A DNA stretch of 35,657 nucleotides. Origin: a virus. Position 1 is the first letter of the stretch. Every line of letters starts with the position of its first letter. The position numbers and the translations under genes were made by a program. Positions 15,054 to 21,907 of this stretch are shown piece by piece. The notes under the pieces were generated by a model, which worked only from the letters and a program-made list of their open reading frames with translations, had not been told where the DNA came from and did not search any database. The stretch is taken from positions 1-35,657 of the IMG/VR virus record IMGVR_UViG_3300031707_006566; one strand, given 5' to 3'.

Positions 15054-16019
15054 TTAGTAGGCAGGCGTTACGGTGTTCTGGTAGAGTATGGTGAACGGAT
15101 TCCCACCGGCTGCCGGGAGCATCATCTCGAAATCGATATTCTCGATGGTACGGTCCCTCTTGACGATGTTGGCCTTGTGGGTGTTGAAGATGGCCTCCCC
15201 TATCTGGAACTTGCAGAGGTAGTACTGGGTTGCGCCGGCCTTCTCGTCATGGGTGAGCTCCAGGGCGATCGCCTGCGGCGTGAGGACGCCGGCGGGGGCC
15301 ACGGCCGAGGAATTGCCCATGAACATCTTCATCTGGTCGATGGCATCGAACAGAAGATCGATGGTGCCCTTGACCGTGAGCAGACCGAAGGCGCAGGAGT
15401 ACAGGAACCGGGAGCCGTGGACGAAGTCGTCCTCCGTCACCTGGTTCTCGATCTCCATCGTCATCCCCTTGATGCGGGCGATGGTCGCGCCGCCGATTTT
15501 GCAGAGGGCGTGGACATTGTGGTATGGCTTCTTGACCGAGAAGGTCGGGGTCGCCAGGGAATCGATGAGCATCTTCTGGCCGATCGTCTCCACCTCGCAG
15601 AGGACTTTGCCCTTCGGCGCCAGTGTGACCTTGAGCTTCTTCACGATGGAGCCGGGCATGGACTTCTGACCGGCCGTGACATCGGTCCCGACGGCCAGGG
15701 TCAACGGTTGCGAGGTCGCCTGCGGCGTGATCGTGTGCAGGTATACGCCTGACTCCGGGTTGGTGACGGTGTCCGAGCCATTTCCCATGAGGGCCTGGAA
15801 GATGCGGCCCATGTTCTCCTGCTCGAGGTAGCACTTGAACCCGCCCTTGGCCTTGAACGGCCCGGGGATGGGCTTCTCCTTGTACCTGGTGCCCATCTGG
15901 GCATCGGCATCAACGCTGTTGTCGAGGCCGTAGTTCTCCTCGATGGCGTTGATGTAGTCGGTCAATGAAACCTGAGTCCCGAACGCTGATTCCTTTCCTA
16001 TCCCGACGAACCTTGCCAT
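15054..16019 (-). CDS. Major tail tube protein
   Basis: 321 residues, opening MARFVGIGKESAFGTQ, a common start for tail tube proteins of phages and archaeal head-tailed viruses. A long beta-rich body follows (LKVTLAPKGKVLCEVET, ARIKGMTMEIENQVTEDDF). It forms the hexameric rings of the tail tube. GGAGGGATAAC precedes the ATG. There is no sheath protein near it, which points to a non-contractile (siphovirus) tail. Confidence 0.8.
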   Translation of the reverse strand: MARFVGIGKESAFGTQVSLTDYINAIEENYGLDNSVDADAQMGTRYKEKPIPGPFKAKGGFKCYLEQENMGRIFQALMGNGSDTVTNPESGVYLHTITPQATSQPLTLAVGTDVTAGQKSMPGSIVKKLKVTLAPKGKVLCEVETIGQKMLIDSLATPTFSVKKPYHNVHALCKIGGATIARIKGMTMEIENQVTEDDFVHGSRFLYSCAFGLLTVKGTIDLLFDAIDQMKMFMGNSSAVAPAGVLTPQAIALELTHDEKAGATQYYLCKFQIGEAIFNTHKANIVKRDRTIENIDFEMMLPAAGGNPFTILYQNTVTPAY

Positions 16020-16020
16020 G

Positions 16021-16365
16021 TTATCCCTCCGTGAATTCCATTGTCGTTATGGGCGGCCGGGCCGCCTGGAACGCTTCCCTCGCCGCCTCGCACCTGGCGT
16101 CCTTCTCCGCCATGGCCGGTGCCAGGGCGTCCATGATGGCCGCCTTGGCGGCGTCCACGGCGCCGGCGTCGCCCTTGGCATCGTCGAGCGTCGTGCAGAT
16201 CGCGGCGGCGTGGTCCTGCGAGACCTCGACATAAAGCGGATCGTCGACGAATAGATCGTCGAACATATCCGCGACCTCGAACGGGACGCACCTGTGGATC
16301 GGGTGCGGGAACTCGACTTTCATGACCTCGGTCATCATTCCGGTGTAGATGTAGAGCTTCGTCAT
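16021..16365 (-). CDS. Head-tail region protein, hypothetical
   Basis: 114 residues. N-terminal beta/aromatic part (LYIYTGMMTEVMKVEFPHPI, DDPLYVEV) then an Ala/Asp-rich helical half. Not recognised. It lies between the tail completion and tail tube genes, so it is probably a structural or assembly protein. GAGGG lies before the ATG. Confidence 0.6.
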   Translation of the reverse strand: MTKLYIYTGMMTEVMKVEFPHPIHRCVPFEVADMFDDLFVDDPLYVEVSQDHAAAICTTLDDAKGDAGAVDAAKAAIMDALAPAMAEKDARCEAAREAFQAARPPITTMEFTEG

Positions 16366-16375
16366 TTTTCATCCC

Positions 16376-16840
16376 TCATATCGTTGTTGATTTCCTGTAC
16401 TGGACCTCGAGCAAGACGAAATGGAGAGTAAGGTCGGCATGGCCGACGGGAGGACCTTTGATGAACTCGGTAAAGTTGATGATGGACCCGCCATTGGGCA
16501 GGTTCTTATTGGCGTCGACGAGAAGGCACTGCTCGATTTCCTCGGCCAGGTCCACGGCGAGCTTCTGGTCCTTGGACGGCGAGTGGCCCATCGTGTAAAC
16601 CTGGCACTCGATCCCGACCTCAGCCTCCTGGTTGTCGGCGCTCATGGTGTCGACATCGAGCGGGGCCCGGGATATGCCGACGAAGATGCCGGCCTTGTAC
16701 TGGCTGGCGAAGAACTCGGGGAATGTGCGGGTGCCATATTCGATGGCGTTGTCCGAGAGGGCGGCAAGGTTGGTCGTGGACGCCGCCTGGAGCAGAGCGA
16801 TGATGTCTGTGGCGACCGTGTTCCGGCCGACGACCGTCAT
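16376..16840 (-). CDS. Tail terminator / completion protein
   Basis: 154 residues placed directly before the tail tube genes. The pattern NTVATDIIALLQAAS, EVGIECQVYTMGHS, LAVDLAEEIEQCLL and a terminal beta strand (DLTLHFVLLEVQYR) suits the small alpha/beta fold of gpU-like tail terminators, which cap the tube and join it to the head. Assignment is by position and secondary-structure pattern. TAG of the upstream gene abuts its ATG, with GGAG six bases before. Confidence 0.6.
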   Translation of the reverse strand: MTVVGRNTVATDIIALLQAASTTNLAALSDNAIEYGTRTFPEFFASQYKAGIFVGISRAPLDVDTMSADNQEAEVGIECQVYTMGHSPSKDQKLAVDLAEEIEQCLLVDANKNLPNGGSIINFTEFIKGPPVGHADLTLHFVLLEVQYRKSTTI

Positions 16841-17275
16841 CTAACTCTCCTCCTGGAGCGTCTGCTTTGCGCAGGCCATGGCGATGCCCGGCTGCCGTGC
16901 CAGGAGCATGGTCTTGGCCCAGATGTGCGCCGGCCGGGCCCGGACCCTCCGGCCGGTGTCGTGGCCCCAGGCGATGTTCCTGTGGCCCCCGTAGACCCAT
17001 TTGGCGTAGTAGACGGTGGGGCCGACGAGGAGCCCGCCCTGGACCTGGAAGATGTCGATGCCGGTGGCCAGGTTCCCGGACCTGCGCTCGATGTACGGCG
17101 AAGAAGAGAACTGGACCATCAGCGTCCTCGCCTGGAGCGCCATGGTCTGGTTGTAGAGCTCGAGGAACCGGGGGATGCGCTCGGCCCTGATCGATGTGAT
17201 CACCCGCATGGCCTCGTCGACGTCCACCTTCATGACAAAGAGCGGATTGGTTGCCGAGGGGGGAGCGCTCGCCAT
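16841..17275 (-). CDS. Head-tail connector, HK97 gp10-like
   Basis: 144 residues: an N-terminal helix (ITSIRAERIPRFLELYNQTM), then SGNLATGIDIFQVQGGLLVGP and TVYYAKWVYGGHRNI, which resembles the gp10-like completion family (long helix, beta sheet, YAxxVExG-like box). It attaches the tail to the filled head. Start by TAGATG junction with GGAG upstream. Confidence 0.65.
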   Translation of the reverse strand: MASAPPSATNPLFVMKVDVDEAMRVITSIRAERIPRFLELYNQTMALQARTLMVQFSSSPYIERRSGNLATGIDIFQVQGGLLVGPTVYYAKWVYGGHRNIAWGHDTGRRVRARPAHIWAKTMLLARQPGIAMACAKQTLQEES

Positions 17276-17461
17276 CTATCTCCTCGAGGGGCAATTCTTT
17301 GCGGTGATGCGGACCGGCTGCCCATCGACGGCGCCGCATTGTTCCTTGAGTTCGTCGTCCCACCTGACGCCGCCCGGATATTTGGGTCGGCCGCCGAGGT
17401 GCCGGACCTGGCGCTGCATGAACTGGCCGAAGTCCATGCCGATCTTCCGGCCCCGGAACAT
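17276..17461 (-). CDS. Small protein in connector module, hypothetical
   Basis: 61 residues, basic (MFRGRKIGMDFGQFM, RHLGGRPKYPGGVRW) with two C-terminal cysteines. Start set at ATG 17461, seven bases after the upstream stop; an in-frame GTG upstream would extend it slightly. Ends TAGATG with the gp10-like gene. Position suggests a head completion accessory. Confidence 0.55.
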   Translation of the reverse strand: MFRGRKIGMDFGQFMQRQVRHLGGRPKYPGGVRWDDELKEQCGAVDGQPVRITAKNCPSRR

Positions 17462-17468
17462 GGTCAGC

Positions 17469-17897
17469 TCAATCACCCTCCTCGAAAGTAGCCGGCTGGC
17501 TGGCGTCGATCTTCTGCCTCCGGGCGATGCGCGTGTTCCTGAAGAAGTTGCCTCTGCGGCTGCCGACCGCACCATAGTGGGAGCCGATGAAGCTCTGGAG
17601 CATCTGCTCGGCCCGCTCCCGGAGGATGTGCTTCTTGGTCCGCTCACCCTCGACCGGGACCGTGGTCTGTTCCTTGAAGAAACCGGCCGCCATGTCCGCC
17701 TCGATCTGCTGGATGAGGAGCGTATCGCCGGCGCTGAGGCCTGTGAGCGGGACAGCGGGGGCCGTGACGACGAGGATGTTGTTCATGAAATTGTAGGCCT
17801 TGTCCTGGACCTCGGTCAGCTCAGTCGTGAAATCGTTGTTGGCGACGGCGATGTTGGCGGCCTGCTTGACCCTCACCAGGTCGGCGTTGTAGGCCAT
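17469..17897 (-). CDS. Head-tail adaptor, hypothetical
   Basis: 142 residues, helical N-terminal half (LVRVKQAANIAVANNDF), a Pro/Gly-rich turn and a basic C-terminal half (RRGNFFRNTRIARRQK). The place between the capsid genes and gp10-like protein is that of a gp6-type adaptor. No family was recognised. GGAGG lies eight bases before the start. Confidence 0.55.
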   Translation of the reverse strand: MAYNADLVRVKQAANIAVANNDFTTELTEVQDKAYNFMNNILVVTAPAVPLTGLSAGDTLLIQQIEADMAAGFFKEQTTVPVEGERTKKHILRERAEQMLQSFIGSHYGAVGSRRGNFFRNTRIARRQKIDASQPATFEEGD

Positions 17898-18224
17898 CTA
17901 CTTGACCTCCGGCGGTAGGATTGGGGGCGGCCATGGCTCGGACTTCATGCTGGCCGGGTTCGACCGCGCCTCCTGCATCTTCTGGAGCTCCTGGGCCTTC
18001 TGGGCGAGCGCCTCCAGGTCCCGGAGCGTGATGGGTTGCCCGGTCAGCTTGCGGAGAACGATACCCAGGGCCATCGTGGCCAGGGCGAGGATGAGGACGA
18101 AGAGCCGGTCCTCGGTGAACCCCTCGGCGACTGAAAGCGCCCAGAGGATAAACATGATGATGCTGGCCCATACGGTCTTTGATCTCCACCAGACCTTTGA
18201 TTCGCAAGTCTTTATCTCGGCCAT
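17898..18224 (-). CDS. Two-helix membrane protein, holin-like
   Basis: 108 residues: basic N-terminus (VWWRSKT), hydrophobic helices at about 18-34 and 40-58 joined by a short acidic loop, then an amphipathic helix (67-86) and a Pro-rich tail. Small two-helix proteins with SKTVWA-type starts are common among phage holin-like proteins, so a role in membrane permeabilisation is possible. Unusually, it sits inside the head-to-tail module. TGATG overlap with the upstream gene. Confidence 0.6.
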   Translation of the reverse strand: MAEIKTCESKVWWRSKTVWASIIMFILWALSVAEGFTEDRLFVLILALATMALGIVLRKLTGQPITLRDLEALAQKAQELQKMQEARSNPASMKSEPWPPPILPPEVK

Positions 18225-18586
18225 CAATAACCAACTCCATGGAACAATATAGCCAGCCCGGCCATGACGGCGGCCGTGATGCCGACGGCGATCTTCCCGC
18301 GGTTCTCCATCATCGCGAGCTTGTATCTTTGAGATGAGCTGAGGCCGGCCGTCAGGCCCATACCGCCCGCTTGGGCGGTTGCGGGGATGACCGCCGGGGG
18401 ATGGGCCCTGTTGATGGGTTTGGAACAATGCTCGGCGAACGATGCCTTGAGGTCGTCCGCCGTGTCGGCCAGGTCCTCGAGGTTGATGATGACCAGGGCC
18501 GCCATGCCGGCGGGGTCTTTCTCAGCCTTGACCTTATTCTTGAGGAACCTGTCGTCCTGTTCCGTTATCTGCTTCCGATTTCCCAC
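18224..18586 (-). CDS. Membrane-anchored protein with C-terminal helix
   Basis: 120 residues starting at GTG with GGAGG seven bases upstream. A charged N-terminal helix region (1-60) and a Pro/Ala/Gly linker are followed by one transmembrane segment at about 98-118 (KIAVGITAAVMAGLAILF). It shares a one-base overlap with the two-helix protein, so the two may act together in the membrane. Either a lysis pair or a virion membrane attachment is conceivable. First gene after the terminator at 18611-18656. Confidence 0.6.
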   Translation of the reverse strand: MGNRKQITEQDDRFLKNKVKAEKDPAGMAALVIINLEDLADTADDLKASFAEHCSKPINRAHPPAVIPATAQAGGMGLTAGLSSSQRYKLAMMENRGKIAVGITAAVMAGLAILFHGVGY

Positions 18587-18610
18587 TTCATTGCCTCCGT
18601 AGTCCTGAGT

Positions 18611-18656
18611 TCCCAAAAGGGAAAAAAAGGAAAAAGGGCGCCCATCACTGGGCGCC
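18611..18656 (-). terminator. Terminator hairpin inside the head operon
   Basis: GGCGCCCA (18637-18644) pairs with TGGGCGCC (18649-18656) across a four-base loop. On the minus strand a T-rich run (complement of 18611-18635) follows. The stop codon of the gene ending at 18645 lies within the hairpin. It would lower transcription of the connector and tail genes relative to the capsid genes. Confidence 0.75.
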
Positions 18657-18986
18657 ACGCCTCGCGACCTTCCCGGGCGGCGCCAGCGTGACGGCCCGCT
18701 TCGCCAGCTTGAGCTGGATCTCCGGCGGGATCTCGGCGTCCACATCGTAGACGTCGGGGAAGGGACAGGCCATATTGGCCCGGACCCGCTCCTCCGCCTC
18801 GGCCGGGATATCGTGCTCCATGTGGTCCCGGTTGAACAGGACCTCCTCCACGAAGTTGCCCTTGGCGTCCCGGACCGGAACTCCGAAGACCTTGCTGTCA
18901 TCGATGAGGCGCACCCGTAGGGTTGCCTTCGGCTCTGCCTTTGCCGGCGCATCGGCCGGCGGGGTTGATGTTTCCGCTTTTGCCAT
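18645..18986 (-). CDS. Head-region protein, hypothetical
   Basis: 113 residues. Ala/Pro/Lys-rich head (1-22), then a small beta domain (ATLRVRLIDDSKVFGV, GNFVEEVLFN) and a helical end. Not recognised. It follows the capsid gene and precedes the terminator, so it is probably made at high level; a capsid accessory or decoration role is plausible. AAAGGAGG lies three bases before the ATG. Confidence 0.6.
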   Translation of the reverse strand: MAKAETSTPPADAPAKAEPKATLRVRLIDDSKVFGVPVRDAKGNFVEEVLFNRDHMEHDIPAEAEERVRANMACPFPDVYDVDAEIPPEIQLKLAKRAVTLAPPGKVARRGAQ

Positions 18987-19078
18987 TGACCTCCTTTCCT
19001 ATCCTTTCGGACTGTGAAAGATGGAGGAGGCGCCTTTCGACGCCCCTCCGTTTGGTGGTTTCTCTTGGGCCTCCTCGC

Positions 19079-19963
19079 TCACGCGCCGGTCAGCTTGCCG
19101 ACGGCATTGACCTGGAACACGACGGGCACCACGCCCTCGTAGACCTGGCCGATGATCCAGTGGTCGGCGTTCATGTCGAAGAACTCGACCGTGAGGTCCT
19201 CGCTGATGACCAGGACGGCGTTCTCCTCGCCCTTCTGCATGCAGACGGGCGTGCCATGGGTCATGCTCGGGTCGCCGATGACCTCGGAAACGAGGCTCTG
19301 GAGGATTATCTCCAGATAGGACCGGGCGCTCCCGCCGGCCACTACCTCGCGCTTCCTCAGCTCGCCCAGGTTGATGGGGTCCACGGCCATGGAATAGGGT
19401 CCCATGGCGCCCTGGGCCTCGAGCTTGGCGATGAGGTTGTTGGTGTCCTCGTAGGGTATCGAGGTGCCGGCCGCGGCCGACCACACGGACGAGCATGCCT
19501 GGCTCTGCCCGGCTGCTCCGAGCAATCCGTTGATCGTCGGGTAGGTGGCGCCGTTGTAGCAGAGATCGTTCTCGGCCTCGGCGACCTGGCGGCTGGCGCT
19601 CTTGGCGCTCCGTTCCTTGGCGTTGCCCTTGGCTAATAGGTCCGTCCGGTAGATCTCGAACGGCCGCCGGATGAGCGGTATCGGGACCAGGGTCTGGAGG
19701 GTCTCCTTCAGCTCGTCCTTGGTGATGGCGCTGGTGCGCCGGCCGCCGATGATGGCGTCGGCCATCTGGGTCTCGAGCCAGAACGAGAAGAACTCGGCCG
19801 CTTCCGGGACCTTGAGGACCGGGAGCAATGTCCGTGCGCGCAGGGTTGGGAGTATCGACTCCTGAATGCCCTCCTTGAGCGCCCGGATATCGTCCTGGGT
19901 GAGGATGCTGTTGAGGCCGGACCTGAGGGCCCGGTCGCTGAACACGTGTCGGATGTCTTTCAT
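19079..19963 (-). CDS. Major capsid protein, HK97 fold, encapsulin-like
   Basis: 294 residues. The pattern RRPFEIYRTDLLAKGN, then KSASRQVAEAENDLCYNGA and INGLLGAAG, matches the E-loop/P-domain signature of encapsulins (Linocin M18 family), which share the HK97 fold with tailed-virus capsid proteins. The C-terminal part (VSEVIGDPSM, ENAVLVISEDLTVEFFDMN, VFQVNAVGKL) fits the A-domain end. Position after protease and decoration genes supports capsid function over a nanocompartment. No N-terminal scaffold is fused here; that sits on the protease. ATG at 19963 is preceded by GGTGA; the longer frame to 20065 is out of character. Confidence 0.8.
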   Translation of the reverse strand: MKDIRHVFSDRALRSGLNSILTQDDIRALKEGIQESILPTLRARTLLPVLKVPEAAEFFSFWLETQMADAIIGGRRTSAITKDELKETLQTLVPIPLIRRPFEIYRTDLLAKGNAKERSAKSASRQVAEAENDLCYNGATYPTINGLLGAAGQSQACSSVWSAAAGTSIPYEDTNNLIAKLEAQGAMGPYSMAVDPINLGELRKREVVAGGSARSYLEIILQSLVSEVIGDPSMTHGTPVCMQKGEENAVLVISEDLTVEFFDMNADHWIIGQVYEGVVPVVFQVNAVGKLTGA

Positions 19964-19988
19964 GGTTTCACCGTTGTCCTTGTGGTCC

Positions 19989-20447
19989 TCACCACAATTT
20001 GACGACGACCTTGTCGCCGCTCGCTCCAGCAGTTGTGAGGCACCTCCCGATGCCCTGCTGGACACCTGCGATGCTGGCGGCTTCCGTCAGCACGTAGGTA
20101 AAGGTGGTCCCGCCCACCATCACGCGCGCTCCCGCCACTATGGCGGCGTCTGCCTTGACGCAGACGAGCCCATCCATGATGACGGGGACCCGGTCCCCGC
20201 TCGCGAAGTTCGTCGTCTCGGGCGAGCCGACGGCGAGGGCGGAGTAGTTGAGGTCGGCGACGCCAATGCAGACCGTGTCTGTGGCGGCGGCGACCGCTAT
20301 CACGCGCTCCACGCCGGCACCGTATTTGACGAGTCCGCCGGGGGCTATCGCGCCTCCGGCGGTGAACTCGGCGACGATGAAGTTGGCCCCGCACCGGATG
20401 GCGGTGCTGGGGACAACTATCGAGTTTTTCTGTGCCGTGTTGATCAA
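19989..20447 (-). CDS. Capsid decoration-like protein
   Basis: 152 residues, Ala/Gly/Val-rich and beta-like (ANFIVAEFTAGGAIAPGG, DTVCIGVADLNYSALA), in the style of DUF2190-type head fibre or decoration proteins found next to capsid genes. The start is unclear: TTG at 20447 directly follows AAGGAG with no spacing, and no ATG or GTG lies upstream in frame before the previous stop. A non-standard start a few codons upstream is possible. Lies between protease and capsid genes. Confidence 0.65.
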   Translation of the reverse strand: MINTAQKNSIVVPSTAIRCGANFIVAEFTAGGAIAPGGLVKYGAGVERVIAVAAATDTVCIGVADLNYSALAVGSPETTNFASGDRVPVIMDGLVCVKADAAIVAGARVMVGGTTFTYVLTEAASIAGVQQGIGRCLTTAGASGDKVVVKLW

Positions 20448-20485
20448 CTCCTTGTTGACTTGTCGGTTTCCTGCCGATGTAGCTC

Positions 20486-21907
20486 CTACTCGGCGTCATC
20501 CCGGCGGCGGATCGGCTTGTAGGCGAGGGGCTTGAAAAGCTTCTGCGTCGCTGGGATTTCGTCCGCGGCGTTCGCGCCTGCGGGCGGGGCGGTCTTTCCG
20601 GCCGGGACCTTCAGCTCTTTCGAGCTCCGGGCCGCGGGCGGGGCGGGGGCGTCGGCGGGCGCGCCTGCCTCGGAGCCCAGGGTGTCCACCAGCGCCAGCG
20701 AGCGGTCTATCTCCGCATCGCTGACGATGGCGAGCTGGTCCTCGGGGAAGATGGCCTTGAAGGTCTCCTCCCCGTAGGACTCCTTGAGCTTGGCGAGCTT
20801 CGCCTGCCGTTCCTCGGCCTTGATCTTCTCTATCTTGGCGATGGCCTCGTCGCCGTCCTTGACCTTCTTGTTGAGGGCCAGGGCGGCGGTCTCCAGGTCC
20901 GCCACCTTCTTCTCGGCGGCGGCCTTGGCGTCCACCAGGGCCTTGACCTCTGCGTTGAGGCCGGCGATGGTGGCGAGGTTCATCTCCTTGACAGAGGGGG
21001 CGTTGGATTCCGGTATTTCTTTTCCGTCTTTGTCTTTCAAATCTATTTCCTCCTCTGGGTGAGAGTGAGAGCAGCCGGCGCAGTTGCAGCCGGCCTTGTC
21101 TTTCGTATTGCACCCGATGCCGCAGATGGGCGGGGCGCACTGCGGCTCGAAACCATCGAGCAAAGCGAGGTGGTAGGGATTCACATCGAGCTCGAGGTGG
21201 TCGTAGTTGGCGCCGGCGTCGACGGGCTGGTGAGCGTAGAAGTAGCCGATGGAGAGGCACTTGAGCTGGCCGTTCTTCATCTGCTCGATGAGGCGGGTCT
21301 GGTCGTTGCCGGCGCGGTCCTCCTTGAAGACGACGATGTCGGCGTTCGCCCTGGCCAGGCCGGCCTTCTCGTCGGCGAAAGCGTTCTCGGTGTAGCCGAT
21401 GACCGGATAGTTCTCGTCGGCGAGATTGGCGGCGGTCACGCCGACGGTTGTCGGGTCCGGATGGTTGACGACGACGCGCAAGCCGTTGCAGAACGGGACC
21501 ATCTTGCGGACCTCGTCGGCGCTCCGGAAGCCCTTGCTCTTGCCGTCGGGCGTGGTGAAGATGCCCTCGGCGGCAATGGGGACCTGGGGGAATCGGACCC
21601 GGTCGCCCTCGTCGACGGCGGTAATGCCGTTGAGCGTCGCATTGAGTGAACAGGCCTCGCCGACCGGCTCGGTGTCGTTCTTGCCGATGTCCGGATGGGC
21701 CGTGACCCAGGCCTTAGCCTCGGCGAGTGTGAAGGTGTCCTTCATGAAGCGGAGGGCCTGGATGGTCCAGTCCTTGCCGCCCTTGATATGGCCGTAGACG
21801 ATGGCAACGCCTTTGGTGATGTCCTTCCAGCGGAACTTGTCGAACAGGCCCGGCTCCCGGATGCGGTACCGGATCTCGTTGGGGTCGGCGTCGTCGAAGC
21901 CGGGCAT
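20486..21907 (-). CDS. Capsid maturation protease with scaffold-like C-terminus
   Basis: 473 residues in three parts. Residues 20-70 form an N-terminal domain; 100-255 a DUF2213/prohead-protease-like domain with probable catalytic H149 (VVVNHPD), S219 (CLSIGYF) and H246 (NPYHLALL). Residues 310-390 are a Lys/Glu/Ala coiled coil, as in scaffold proteins, followed by a Pro/Ala tail. Between protease and coiled coil lies a cysteine cluster (C257, C262, C266, C274, C276, C279, then HSH), which is unusual and may bind metal. Start at 21907 by TAATG overlap with the portal gene; the frame continues upstream but without support. Expected to template and cleave the procapsid. Confidence 0.78.
   Translation of the reverse strand: MPGFDDADPNEIRYRIREPGLFDKFRWKDITKGVAIVYGHIKGGKDWTIQALRFMKDTFTLAEAKAWVTAHPDIGKNDTEPVGEACSLNATLNGITAVDEGDRVRFPQVPIAAEGIFTTPDGKSKGFRSADEVRKMVPFCNGLRVVVNHPDPTTVGVTAANLADENYPVIGYTENAFADEKAGLARANADIVVFKEDRAGNDQTRLIEQMKNGQLKCLSIGYFYAHQPVDAGANYDHLELDVNPYHLALLDGFEPQCAPPICGIGCNTKDKAGCNCAGCSHSHPEEEIDLKDKDGKEIPESNAPSVKEMNLATIAGLNAEVKALVDAKAAAEKKVADLETAALALNKKVKDGDEAIAKIEKIKAEERQAKLAKLKESYGEETFKAIFPEDQLAIVSDAEIDRSLALVDTLGSEAGAPADAPAPPAARSSKELKVPAGKTAPPAGANAADEIPATQKLFKPLAYKPIRRRDDAE

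Noticed and set aside
19020-19048. Hairpin with a GAAA loop after the capsid gene as a second terminator
   Set aside because: The stem has bulges and no T-tract follows on the minus strand; it could be an RNA stability element but evidence is thin.
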